Translations under genes and position numbers: made by a program
Source of the DNA: an uncultured Clostridia bacterium
GTDB lineage: Bacteria; Bacillota; Clostridia; TANB77; CAG-508
DNA length: 21,581 bases
Assembly (NCBI GenBank): GCA_934183045.1
Contig: CAKPRW010000016.1
Coordinates: 1-21,581 of the forward strand
Reading direction: 5' to 3'
In this document: one piece after another, positions 1-7,257 of the stretch
Layout: every line of letters starts with the position of its first letter
Numbering within the stretch: position 1 is the stretch's first letter
The notes under the pieces: model-generated
Told to the model about the DNA's origin: nothing
Database searches by the model: none
What the model saw: only the letters and a program-made list of their open reading frames with translations

Positions 1-110
1 CAGGATTTGGATTTTGTGTTGGAACTGTCGTTGGCTGAACCGTTGGATTTGGGTTGGATGTTGGAACTGCCGTCGGCTGAATCGTTGGATTTGGGCTTTG
101 GGTTGGTGTT
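1..110 (-). repeat. 42-bp tandem coding repeats (NPNPT-type linker)
   Basis: Two full imperfect units and a partial third are visible. Each encodes 14 residues of the form NPNPT-(V/I)-QPT-(T/A)-VPT-X. The array runs off the window edge, so copy number is unknown. This is a typical Pro/Thr linker of a secreted protein. Confidence 0.7.
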
Positions 111-592
111 GAATCAGAAATGTTTAATAACTTCTTTAGTGCCTCTAAATTAGGCAATTCGTATTCAACTCCATTGTACTCATAATGAGTAGCCATATAG
201 CTATTAGAACCCTTAAATAAGAGTTTGTTAGCATACACTGCCTGTCCATTTGAGTAAAATCTATGCTTTACCATAGATTTGCCTTCAAGCTCGTATGAAG
301 CAAAATAAATTGCTCCATTCTTATAACGAATCCAACATGTACCATATTGATCACATGCTGCGTCATCCGCTGTAAGCCTTTGTGTCAAAATATAAGCATC
401 ACCTGCCACAGTCAGAGTAGTTACACCATCAACTACATCCACTTTCCGTTCGGAAATAGATGAATATGTGTAGGAATAACTTGCTGCTTCTGCAGTCTTA
501 GCATTTGGTGAAATATTAACTCCTGCCAATAAAATGGCAATAGCTAATACAATTGACAGTAACCGCTTGTTTGTTTCTTTTCTTCTCATCAT
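1..592 (-). CDS. Secreted protein with Pro/Thr-rich repeats (3' end outside window), probably acquired
   Basis: The frame stays open from an ATG at 592 to the window edge, giving about 197 codons without a stop. AGGAGGA at 606-600 sits 7 bases before this ATG, favouring it over the ATG at 589. The N-terminus is a signal peptide: Arg/Lys-rich residues 1-10, a hydrophobic stretch to about residue 25, then an Ala-rich cleavage region. A mature domain of about 120 residues with many Tyr follows; I do not recognise it. After that come 14-residue repeats built on NPNPT and QPT-VPT, a flexible wall or linker type. Base composition is visibly more G+C-rich than the neighbours and it uses CGG as Arg at codons 10 and 49, which intact neighbours never do. 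It is probably transferred. Function is unknown; an extracellular or surface location is inferred. Confidence 0.75.
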   Translation of the reverse strand, partial: MMRRKETNKRLLSIVLAIAILLAGVNISPNAKTAEAASYSYTYSSISERKVDVVDGVTTLTVAGDAYILTQRLTADDAACDQYGTCWIRYKNGAIYFASYELEGKSMVKHRFYSNGQAVYANKLLFKGSNSYMATHYEYNGVEYELPNLEALKKLLNISDSTPTQSPNPTIQPTAVPTSNPNPTVQPTTVPTQNPNP

Positions 593-683
593 GTTCTTGT
601 CCTCCTAAAATTTTTTTAATTCAATGTGCATCCAAAAACCTTTATAAAAGTTTTTGATTAGAGTTATACCACTCTTCATTTAA

Positions 684-712
684 ATTATAGCACATTTTAC
701 ATAAAATATCAA
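684..712 (-). promoter_or_regulatory. Sigma-A-type promoter of the secreted repeat protein
   Basis: On the minus strand TTGATA (712-707) and TATAAT (689-684) are separated by exactly 17 bases. The predicted leader to the ATG at 592 is about 85 nt. Confidence 0.7.
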
Positions 713-771
713 ATTATGTAACTTGAATATACAAATTTAATATATATTTAAACATATCTTTTAATTAGAAT

Positions 772-810
772 AAAAAAATACAAAGTTTAAAACTTTAAAC
801 TTTGTATTTT
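772..810 (-). terminator. Rho-independent terminator of the LPXTG gene
   Basis: Perfect 14-bp inverted repeat 778-791 / 794-807 with a 2-base centre. On the minus strand it is followed by a run of seven T (complement of 772-778). It lies just downstream of the LPXTG gene stop. The short T run after 807 may let it act weakly in the other direction too. Confidence 0.8.
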
Positions 811-824
811 CTTATTGCTTTTTA

Positions 825-1712
825 CTATTTTATTTTTCTATATTTTACATATGAAATTCCTGCAACAATTGATGTCATAAATGCAAATATCATTATAATA
901 TTGCTTATACCTGTTTTAGGTAATGTTTTTGTTGATGATGTAGTTGAATCGTTCATTGTATTTTTTGCTTCTGATTTTCCTTTTGAATTATTTTTTGAAT
1001 TACTATTTACATTATTATTTGAATTATTAGTATTATTTTTATCATTATTTGTTGTGTTATCCTTATTTGTATTATCTTTATTTGTGTTATCAGTATTTGT
1101 ATTATTGTTGTTATCTTGATTTGATTTTGTTCCTGTTAATTCATATACATCTGCAAAATAATATGTAGCATTTGCATCTTGTACTTTTACCCATAAAACA
1201 AAATCCTTTGTTCCTGAAAAACTACTTAAATCCATACTTGCTATGTTTCCTGAAGCAGTTGACCAATTATTTGTATAACTAGCCCACAAACTTACGATTT
1301 TTGATTCTACTACATCTATATGAGCATCTGTATAATCATCTACCGTTGTTCCATATTTAGCTTTATAAGCTTCATATGCTTCTACATATTTTTTATAGTT
1401 ACTAGTTTCTTCATTGCTTAATCCATCTTGATCTTCCCATATATTGTAATATTCAGCCACTTTTAACTCATCTTTTAATTTTACTATTTCTTTATATGTA
1501 CTATTGTTGATCTCTACAAATTCATAATACATTGTATAATTAGTTACATCTCTTGTAACCTTTACTTCACCTTTTCCATCTACCAAAGATTCTGGCATAA
1601 AAATTTTATCATTGAAAACAATTGATGATCCATCATATGCGAATACTGCTGTTGAAATTGTTAATATTACTGCAGTTAATATTATTGAAAAATACATTTT
1701 TAAATTTTTCAT
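825..1712 (-). CDS. LPXTG-anchored surface protein
   Basis: The 295-residue protein has all parts of a sortase substrate. Residues 1-25 form a signal peptide ending AVFA. An unrecognised extracellular domain spans about 26-195. A very Asn/Asp/Thr/Lys-rich low-complexity linker covers about 196-262. LPKTG at 264-268 is followed by a hydrophobic segment and a basic tail (KYRKIK). The mature protein should be covalently linked to peptidoglycan by a class A-type sortase. It has its own promoter and terminator, so it is a single-gene unit. The start has AGGAGG at good spacing. No catalytic motif is visible; adhesion or an extracellular structural role is only a guess. No CGG codon occurs in frame. 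Confidence 0.85.
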   Translation of the reverse strand: MKNLKMYFSIILTAVILTISTAVFAYDGSSIVFNDKIFMPESLVDGKGEVKVTRDVTNYTMYYEFVEINNSTYKEIVKLKDELKVAEYYNIWEDQDGLSNEETSNYKKYVEAYEAYKAKYGTTVDDYTDAHIDVVESKIVSLWASYTNNWSTASGNIASMDLSSFSGTKDFVLWVKVQDANATYYFADVYELTGTKSNQDNNNNTNTDNTNKDNTNKDNTTNNDKNNTNNSNNNVNSNSKNNSKGKSEAKNTMNDSTTSSTKTLPKTGISNIIMIFAFMTSIVAGISYVKYRKIK

Positions 1713-1754
1713 TTTTTCCTCCTTTTATATTTACATAATTTGTTTACCTTTCTA

Positions 1755-1783
1755 ATTATAGTCTCTTCATGAAAAAAAGTCAA
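1755..1783 (-). promoter_or_regulatory. Sigma-A-type promoter of the LPXTG gene, overlapping a terminator arm
   Basis: TTGACT (1783-1778) and TATAAT (1760-1755) are spaced by 17 bases on the minus strand. The -35 box lies inside the 3' arm of the terminator of the upstream transporter gene, so termination and re-initiation are packed into about 60 bases. Confidence 0.8.
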
Positions 1784-1820
1784 GTAAATTTACATAATTT
1801 TATAAATTTACCTGACTTTT
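1772..1820 (-). terminator. Terminator of the MATE fusion gene
   Basis: An 18-bp stem is formed by 1803-1820 and 1775-1792, with one G.U pair in the minus-strand RNA. It has a 10-base loop and is followed by a T run (complement of 1772-1778). It lies 15 bases past the transporter stop codon. Confidence 0.85.
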
Positions 1821-1835
1821 CTATTTTATTACTAT

Positions 1836-3839
1836 TTAAGACTCTATATATTGTTTATTGTCTGACAATTCTTTAATTAATTCTGCTGCCTTTTCAACTC
1901 CTATAGAATCGCTATTTATACAAATATCATAATTTGATTTATCATTCCAATTACTTTCTGTATAATATTTATAGTGATTTGCTCTTAGTTTATCAATTCT
2001 CTTTATTTCCTTTTTAGCCTTTTCTTTGTCTAATCCATATATTTCTGTAGCTCTTTTTATTTTATCATCCATATCACTATATACAAAAACCTTTATTAGA
2101 TCTTTTCTATCTTTCAAAATAAAATCTGCACATCTTCCTACTATAACACAAGATTCTTTTTCAGCAACCTCTTTAATTAATTCAGCTTCTTTTATGAATA
2201 ATTCATCTGAATTATTTAATCCAAAATAATATCCATTATTAATACCTGCTAAAATGTCTCTCTTTTGTTCTGTATTTTCTATATATTCTTCTGATAATCC
2301 TGTTTCTTCTGCTACCTTTTTTATAAATTCGTTATCATATAGTCTAATTCCTAATTTATCAGCAACTAATTTTCCTATATATCTTCCTCCTGATCCATAT
2401 TCTCTTGCAATTGTTATTACAATATGTCTATCTAAAGATTTTACAGCCTTTTCATTACTTTCTACTTTTTCTGTTTTTATATCGCTTTGTTTTAAATGTT
2501 TAACTTCTATAATAAGCATACTTGCTGAAATCATAAATGCTAATCCATCTGCTACTGGCCCAGCATATAATACTCCCATAATTCCAAATATACTGCTTAG
2601 TACTAACATTAATGGAATTAAGAATAAGATTTGTCTTGATAATGAAAGAATTGCACTTTTTGTGCTTTTTCCAATAGCTTGAAAAAATATTCCTGCTGAA
2701 ATTTGAATTCCATTGAAAATTGTTAATAATAAGTATATTCTAAATGCTAAACAAGCAAATTCCATATAATTAGCATCTCCACTACCAAAGATTGATATCA
2801 ATTTATCTGGTATTGCTTGGAATAATATAAATGAACATGTACTTATTGCAACACTTATTCCTAATACTATTTTTAATGCACTTTTTACTCTATCAAACTT
2901 TCTTGCTCCATAATTATATCCAAATATTGGTTGTGATCCTGCTGCAAGACCTATAATTATACTATTCAATATTTGACTTATTTTCATTACAATACCTAAT
3001 ACAGTAATTGGTATTTCAGATCCAAATCTTGATTCTGTACCATATTTTCCAAGTAAATTATTTTCTGTAGCCATTACAAATACAAAACTCATTTGAGTAA
3101 TAAAACTACTAATTCCTAAACCAGCTAATTTCTTAGCTATACTCATTTTTAATTTAAATGTATCTTTATTAACGTTAATAGATTTAAATTTCTTTATGTA
3201 TAGCACATTTAGTAAAAATGTAATAAATTGACTAATTACTGTTGCTATCGCAGCCCCTTCTACTCCCATTTTCAATACAAAAATAAATATTGGATCTAAT
3301 ATAGTATTTATTATTGCACCTGATAACATTGATGTCATTGAATACTTAGGACTACCATCTGCTCTTATAATAGAATTTAAAGTTGTTCCTATCATCATAA
3401 AAGGAAGCCCAATTACTATTATTTTTCCATATTTTAATGCATATTCTCTTAGTGCATCTGTACAACCAAATATATTTAATATATTTGGTAAAAATATTAA
3501 AGTGATTATACATAGAACTATAGATGTTATAACTGATAAAATAACTCCATTGCATACACCTTTTGCTGCATCTTCCTTTTTCTTTTCTCCTAATTTCAAA
3601 CTTAAATATGCTGATGCACCATCACCAAACATAAGTGAAAATGATAAACATATCATTGTTATTGGAAATACAATATTTGTTGCACCATTTCCTAAATATC
3701 CTACACCCCATCCAATAAATATCTGATCCACTATATTATATAGTGAGTTTACTAATAATGATATAATACATGGAATAGAAAATTTTCTAATTAATTTTAA
3801 TATTTTTTCTGTTCCCAATATGTTTTCTTCTTTTTCCAT
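1836..3839 (-). CDS. MATE efflux transporter fused to a cytidylate-kinase-like domain
   Basis: One uninterrupted frame of 667 residues carries two domains. Residues 1 to about 445 are a MepA/NorM-like MATE transporter with about 12 hydrophobic segments and the early motif around SIPCIISLLVNSLYNIVDQ; the family exports drugs or toxic metabolites using an H+ or Na+ gradient. After a charged linker, residues from about 470 begin with VITIAREYGSGG, the signature of the cytidylate-kinase-like family (Cytidylate_kin2), and continue with GRCADFIL and an Arg-rich lid region. The second domain should face the cytoplasm; its substrate is unknown. AGGAGG at 3852-3847 lies 7 bases before the ATG. It has its own promoter, a structured leader that may attenuate expression, and a strong terminator. 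No in-frame CGG was found. The two domain assignments are firm; a functional link between them is inference. Confidence 0.88.
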   Translation of the reverse strand: MEKEENILGTEKILKLIRKFSIPCIISLLVNSLYNIVDQIFIGWGVGYLGNGATNIVFPITMICLSFSLMFGDGASAYLSLKLGEKKKEDAAKGVCNGVILSVITSIVLCIITLIFLPNILNIFGCTDALREYALKYGKIIVIGLPFMMIGTTLNSIIRADGSPKYSMTSMLSGAIINTILDPIFIFVLKMGVEGAAIATVISQFITFLLNVLYIKKFKSINVNKDTFKLKMSIAKKLAGLGISSFITQMSFVFVMATENNLLGKYGTESRFGSEIPITVLGIVMKISQILNSIIIGLAAGSQPIFGYNYGARKFDRVKSALKIVLGISVAISTCSFILFQAIPDKLISIFGSGDANYMEFACLAFRIYLLLTIFNGIQISAGIFFQAIGKSTKSAILSLSRQILFLIPLMLVLSSIFGIMGVLYAGPVADGLAFMISASMLIIEVKHLKQSDIKTEKVESNEKAVKSLDRHIVITIAREYGSGGRYIGKLVADKLGIRLYDNEFIKKVAEETGLSEEYIENTEQKRDILAGINNGYYFGLNNSDELFIKEAELIKEVAEKESCVIVGRCADFILKDRKDLIKVFVYSDMDDKIKRATEIYGLDKEKAKKEIKRIDKLRANHYKYYTESNWNDKSNYDICINSDSIGVEKAAELIKELSDNKQYIES

Positions 3840-3866
3840 TTTCCTTCCTCCTTAGATTTTTTGCAT

Positions 3867-3895
3867 AAAAAGACAACACCTTACATATGTGTTGT
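3867..3895 (-). promoter_or_regulatory. Leader hairpin with T run upstream of the MATE gene (possible attenuator)
   Basis: In the minus-strand leader ACAACAC (3895-3889) pairs with GTGTTGT (3879-3873) across a 9-base loop. It is followed by C and TTTTT (3871-3867), only 15-20 bases before the Shine-Dalgarno sequence. It lies between promoter and start codon, so it would stop transcription before the gene. An ATG at 3906 opens a short frame through the hairpin, but I see no good ribosome site for it. Attenuation is plausible, not shown. Confidence 0.45.
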
Positions 3896-3970
3896 TTAAT
3901 AACCATTATTTTTTTATAATGTATTTTATATGTATTTTTATTTATGCATTTTTGCGTTTCAGCACTATTT

Positions 3971-4000
3971 ATAGTATCATATTTATAAGTTATTTGTCAA
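3971..4000 (-). promoter_or_regulatory. Promoter of the MATE fusion gene
   Basis: A perfect TTGACA at 4000-3995 is followed 18 bases later by TACTAT at 3976-3971 on the minus strand. The leader would be about 125 nt and contains the hairpin at 3867-3895. Confidence 0.6.
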
Positions 4001-4011
4001 ATAATTTATAA

Positions 4012-4052
4012 AAAAAATCACTTAAATTTTGAATTTTTTTAAGCGATTTTTT
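4012..4052 (-). terminator. Terminator downstream of sigK
   Basis: The 15-base arms 4038-4052 and 4012-4026 pair fully in the minus-strand RNA, with one G.U pair that is A.C on the other strand. The 3' arm ends in a T run. The G.U asymmetry supports a minus-strand terminator for sigK. Confidence 0.7.
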
Positions 4053-4076
4053 TATATTAATATAATAAACTAATAT

Positions 4077-4790
4077 CTATTCTTTTATTTCTTTAGCTAA
4101 TTTTCCAATAGCTTTTGTTTCAATTCTTGACACATAACTACGAGATATTCCCATCATTTTAGCAATTTCATTTTGTGTTTTTGGTTTATGACCTCCGAAG
4201 TCCAAAACGTAATTCTAAAATTGTTTTTTCTCTATCTTTTAAAATATATTTCATTTTTTCATATAAAAGTTTTATTTTCATCTTTACATCTACTTCATCT
4301 TCAATATTTCTTTCATTATTTTCTAACACTTCTTGTAATGTTACTACATTATCATCTTTGTCTTTTCCGTATTGGCTCATTTAAATATACTTCAGCACCA
4401 AGTTTTTTTGTTGCTCTTAAATGCATCAATATCTCATTATCTATACATCTGGATACATATGTAGATAATCTAGCCCCTTTTTCTATATTAAAACTATTAA
4501 TACCTTTTATTAATCCTATTGTACCTATTGAGATTAGGTCTTCCTGATCTACTTTGGCTGTGTTGTATTTTTTGGCAACATGAGCTACCAATCTTAGGTT
4601 TCTCTCTATTAAAACATTCCTTGCCTCATCATCTCCCTTTGCCATTTGTTCTAAGCATCTTTTTTCTTCCTCTGATGATAATGGTTCTGGAAATAAATTA
4701 CTTCCTTGTATATATCCGTACTACAAATACAGCAGATTTTAAGAATTCTATAAATCCTACAATTCCTGTCATACAAAGTGCTGAAATCAT
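4077..4790 (-). CDS. sigK: RNA polymerase sporulation sigma factor SigK, read through three +1 frameshifts at CGG
   Basis: The start is the ATG at 4790, with GGAGGT (4802-4797) 6 bases upstream. The frame is broken three times, at CGG codons at 4718, 4369 and 4197. Moving +1 at each, so that GGA is the next codon, gives 236 residues, near the roughly 240 of Bacillus subtilis SigK. The product has a hydrophobic pro-region (residues 1-30) and then the SigK-typical FPEPLSSEEEK. Region 2 follows, with ARNVLIERNLRLVAH and DLISIGTIGLIKGI. The conserved EPI-G-KDKDDN, DREKTILELRFGL-G-G and the helix-turn-helix MMGISRSYVSRIE complete it. Without shifting, translation stops after 30 residues. SigK drives late mother-cell transcription during sporulation; the pro-region is normally cleaved by SpoIVFB. 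All domains keep clear sequence conservation, which argues against simple decay. Pseudogene or sequence error remain alternatives. Confidence 0.85.
4194..4200 (-). other. Putative +1 frameshift site 3 in sigK (CTT CGG A)
   Basis: The third frame reaches CGG after ...LELRFGL and stops three codons later. Skipping the C gives GGA GGT and then HKPKTQNEIAKMMGISRSYVSR, broken here as HKPKTQ plus the helix-turn-helix, as expected for region 4.2. Confidence 0.65.
4366..4372 (-). other. Putative +1 frameshift site 2 in sigK (ATA CGG A)
   Basis: The second frame reaches CGG after ...LNEPI and stops five codons later. Skipping the C gives GGA and then KDKDDN, matching the conserved DPIG-(Q/T)DKEGN region of SigK, where Gly is expected at this position. 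Confidence 0.65.
4715..4721 (-). other. Putative +1 frameshift site 1 in sigK (GTA CGG A)
   Basis: Codon 25 in the starting frame is CGG, and that frame stops six codons later. Skipping the C gives GGA and then YIQGSNLFPEPLSS, the expected SigK sequence. The preceding codon is GTA. Confidence 0.6.
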
Positions 4791-4821
4791 AATTGCACCT
4801 CCATTTTTTTCTCTATATCGC

Positions 4822-4848
4822 AATTATATGTATTAAAAAAATAAATGT
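4822..4848 (-). promoter_or_regulatory. Possible SigK/SigE-type promoter of sigK
   Basis: The minus strand shows CATATAATT (4830-4822) with AC (4848-4847) 16 bases upstream. This is close to the SigK pattern AC - 16/17 - CATANNNTA, with one mismatch. Autoregulation of sigK is known in Bacillus. The short A+T-rich motif could occur by chance. Confidence 0.3.
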
Positions 4849-4931
4849 GCCTGACCAATTAAAATATTTTATTAGTCTATTTTTATATTTTTTGCATATA
4901 ATAAGAAAAAATATGGAGGAATAATCCTAAA

Positions 4932-5729
4932 ATGAATTTGTTTTTAGATGTATTTAAAGGTATTTGTATCGGATCTGGTGCTATCTTACCTGGGATAAGT
5001 AGTGGCGTTTTTTGCGTTATTTTTGGAATATACGAAAAATTATTAAATAGTGTTTTAGATTTTTTTAAATCTCCCAAAAAAAATTTAAAATTTCTTTTTC
5101 CTTTAGTCCTAGGTGCTGCTATAGGCGTTCTAATTTTTAGCAATCTAATCAACTATTTTTTATATACATTTCCACTTCAAACAAAGTCACTTTTTATTGG
5201 ACTTATTTGTGCTAGTGTTCCTTCTTTATTTAAAGATGTAAATAAAAAACAAAAATTCAAACTTCATTATATTTTATACACCATATTCGCATTTGGTATC
5301 GGTCTTTTATCTGTGATATTAGAAAAGAACTTTAATATCGCTACTTCTAATAATATTAGCTTTTTTTACTTAATAATTTCTGGCTTTTTGATGTCTATTG
5401 GAGTTATAGTTCCCGGTGTGAGTAATACGATTATTCTAATGTTATTAGGAGTATATCCTATTTATTTATCTTCTGTATCATCTATATATTTACCAATATT
5501 GATACCTTTAGGTATTGGTTTGGTTATAGGTGGTCTTATATTTATGAAAATAACTAAGTTTTTACTTAATCATTTTTATGCTCAAACCTTCTATAGTATT
5601 ATAGGCTTTACATTAGGTTCAATATTAGTTTTAATACCAGAAATGAGTTTTGGACTTGATATTGTTATCTTTGGGCTTTGTGTATCTTTAGGATTTTTTA
5701 TATTTAACTTATTAAATAGCTATCAATAA
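4932..5729 (+). CDS. DUF368 family membrane protein (PopT-type undecaprenyl-phosphate transporter)
   Basis: The 265-residue protein has about eight hydrophobic segments and an internal duplication. GSGAILPGISSGVF near residues 14-27 and SIGVIVPGVSNTII near 155-168 share the PG-(I/V)-S loop that marks DUF368. Members of this family have been shown to return the lipid carrier undecaprenyl phosphate across the cytoplasmic membrane for wall synthesis; this role is taken from the family. The ATG at 4932 is preceded by GGAGG about 12 bases upstream, rather far, so a nearer non-ATG start is possible. The gene is divergent from sigK and ends at a pair of hairpins shared with the convergent trhP-like gene. 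No CGG occurs in frame. Confidence 0.85.
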   Translation: MNLFLDVFKGICIGSGAILPGISSGVFCVIFGIYEKLLNSVLDFFKSPKKNLKFLFPLVLGAAIGVLIFSNLINYFLYTFPLQTKSLFIGLICASVPSLFKDVNKKQKFKLHYILYTIFAFGIGLLSVILEKNFNIATSNNISFFYLIISGFLMSIGVIVPGVSNTIILMLLGVYPIYLSSVSSIYLPILIPLGIGLVIGGLIFMKITKFLLNHFYAQTFYSIIGFTLGSILVLIPEMSFGLDIVIFGLCVSLGFFIFNLLNSYQ

Positions 5730-5772
5730 TTTTAAATTTATTAAAAATATAAATATAATAAATTCAAAATAA

Positions 5773-5807
5773 AATTAAAAAAGTAGTATAGTACAAACTA
5801 TACTACT
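5773..5807 (-). terminator. Terminator of the trhP-like gene
   Basis: An 11-bp perfect stem 5797-5807 / 5782-5792 with a 4-base loop is followed on the minus strand by a T run (complement of 5776-5781). It lies 67 bases past the trhP-like stop. Confidence 0.7.
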
Positions 5808-5814
5808 AAAAATC

Positions 5815-5863
5815 TTAGGAACATATCCATTAATTAATTTTTTTTGGATATGCTCCTAATTTT
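5815..5863 (+). terminator. Hairpin terminator between convergent genes (mainly popT-like side)
   Basis: Arms 5815-5828 and 5846-5859 pair at 13 of 14 positions across a 17-base loop, followed by TTTT on the plus strand. It lies between two convergent genes and may serve both. Confidence 0.55.
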
Positions 5864-5873
5864 ACATCTTTTA

Positions 5874-7106
5874 TTAAGATTTTTTTCTTCTTAAAATCCA
5901 ATCTTTTTCACATTTTATTGGAAGTTCCATTTTTACCTTTTGCCCTTTAACCCCTGGACTTACATTACTTATTTGTTCATCTGTTTCATAATCCCATAAT
6001 TTTTCTATTTTGAAGGTTACTGGTTCTAATTGATAAGGAACTATAATTTCTAATTCATCTCCTACTGTTAATTTATTTTTTATTTCTATAATAGTTCTTT
6101 CTTCTTCGTTTTCTACTATTTTACCTCCAAATTCATAGTTATCATTATATTGTCTTCCTGTATAATCTTGTATATCTTTATTGTTTCTATCATTAAAATA
6201 AAAAGTAGTAAACTCTCTTGTTTTTACTTTTTCAATTTCTTTTAAGTATTTTGTAGCGTCATAATCTTTTGGGGATTTCATATAATCATCGATTGCATTT
6301 CTATATACATTTATTACACTTGCTATGTAATATTCTGTCTTTAATCTTCCTTCTATTTTCAAACTATCTAATCCCATTTCTATTATTTCTGGAATTTCTT
6401 TTATTAAGCATAAATCTTTAGATGAAAATATACTTGTCCCATGTTCGTTTATTTCTATAGGCATTAGTCCACCTGGGTTATTCTTTTCTTCTGCATATAA
6501 ATTATATGACCATCTGCAACTTTGTGCACAATCTCCTAAGTTTGCACTTCTTCCACATAGAAAATCACTTAAGAAACATCTTCCAGAAAATGCAAAACAT
6601 ATTGAACCATGACCAAACATCTCTACTTCTAAGTCATCTGGTTTATTTTCCATTATGTATTTTAGTTGTTCTTTGTTCATTTCTCTTGCCATGATTACTC
6701 TTTTCGCACCATTTTTATACCAAAAGTTACAATCTCTTAAACTTACAATATTAGCTTGCGTACTTACATGAATTGGAACATTTGGAGCATATTCCTTTAA
6801 TACTTCTATTACTCCTCCATCCGCTGCGATTATTGCATCTGGCTTTACTTCATTTAATATTTTAGCCATTTCTATAATTTCTTCATATTTTTCGTCCCAT
6901 GCAAATATGTTTAAAGTAACATGCACCCTTTTTCCGATTGAGTGCGCATATTTTATTGTTTTTATTAAGTCATCATTATCCATATCAGCTCTTGTTCTTA
7001 ATGATAATGATGATGTTCCACAATATACTGCATCCGCTCCATATTTAAATGCTATTTTCGCTTTTTCAAATGATCCTGCTGGTGCTAATAATTCTATCTT
7101 TTTCAT
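5874..7106 (-). CDS. U32 family protein, tRNA U34 hydroxylase TrhP-like
   Basis: The ATG at 7106 (MKKIELLAPAGS) is preferred: GGAG lies 7 bases upstream, and the longer frame to 7169 starts inside the promoter. This gives 410 residues. LLAPAGSFEKAKIAF and YGADAVYCG open the TIM-barrel-like U32 domain. EMFGHG, SGRCFLS, the LCGRSANLGDCAQSCR cysteine cluster and DSLKIEGR are the family's hallmark motifs. The C-terminal beta domain is the one found in YegQ/YrrO-type members. These enzymes use prephenate and an iron-sulfur cluster to make 5-hydroxyuridine at tRNA position 34; the older label collagenase-like peptidase is probably misleading. The trmR-like gene nearby would methylate that product, supporting this role. 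It has its own consensus promoter. No in-frame CGG. Confidence 0.85.
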   Translation of the reverse strand: MKKIELLAPAGSFEKAKIAFKYGADAVYCGTSSLSLRTRADMDNDDLIKTIKYAHSIGKRVHVTLNIFAWDEKYEEIIEMAKILNEVKPDAIIAADGGVIEVLKEYAPNVPIHVSTQANIVSLRDCNFWYKNGAKRVIMAREMNKEQLKYIMENKPDDLEVEMFGHGSICFAFSGRCFLSDFLCGRSANLGDCAQSCRWSYNLYAEEKNNPGGLMPIEINEHGTSIFSSKDLCLIKEIPEIIEMGLDSLKIEGRLKTEYYIASVINVYRNAIDDYMKSPKDYDATKYLKEIEKVKTREFTTFYFNDRNNKDIQDYTGRQYNDNYEFGGKIVENEEERTIIEIKNKLTVGDELEIIVPYQLEPVTFKIEKLWDYETDEQISNVSPGVKGQKVKMELPIKCEKDWILRRKKS

Positions 7107-7140
7107 TTTATATCTCCATTCTTTTATTATTGTACTTATA

Positions 7141-7169
7141 ATTATATATACGTAATTCGTTAAAGTCAA
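7141..7169 (-). promoter_or_regulatory. Promoter of the trhP-like gene
   Basis: TTGACT (7169-7164) and TATAAT (7146-7141) with a 17-base spacer on the minus strand, about 35 bases before the ATG. Confidence 0.8.
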
Positions 7170-7206
7170 ACTATTTCGACAATTTCTTTATTTTTATGTA
7201 GATTTG

Positions 7207-7215
7207 TGTTATAAT
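7207..7215 (+). promoter_or_regulatory. Extended -10 promoter element of the RelA/SpoT-domain gene
   Basis: TGTTATAAT, an extended -10 hexamer, lies about 43 bases before the ATG at 7258. No good -35 box is visible, as is common with extended -10 promoters. Confidence 0.5.
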
Positions 7216-7257
7216 TAATTTATGTATCAATACACAAAAAACGAAAGGAGTTCAAGT

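Noticed and set aside
1..110. CRISPR-like array
   Set aside because: The 42-bp repeats are contiguous, without spacers, and encode an in-frame Pro/Thr linker.
802..1119. Hydrophobic 105-codon ORF on the plus strand
   Set aside because: Antisense shadow of the Asn/Asp/Thr-rich linker of the LPXTG gene; no ribosome site.
3786..3906. Short ORF starting at 3906 as a true leader peptide
   Set aside because: No ribosome site precedes the ATG, and the frame runs into the transporter gene, so it is noted only as part of the possible attenuator.
4077..4790. sigK as an ordinary pseudogene
   Set aside because: The breaks are three identical events (one extra C making an in-frame CGG). All segments stay conserved, no other damage is visible, and dnaJ and the esterase show the same event. 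Not fully excluded without reads.
4937..4965. CGG triplet in the DUF368 gene and similar ones in typA, dnaK and dapB as frameshift sites
   Set aside because: They are out of frame (for example ATC GGA, TAC GGA), and the genes read intact through them.
7172..7257. Start of the RelA/SpoT-domain gene at 7222
   Set aside because: No ribosome site there, and it overlaps the leader; the ATG at 7258 has AAAGGAG at the right distance.
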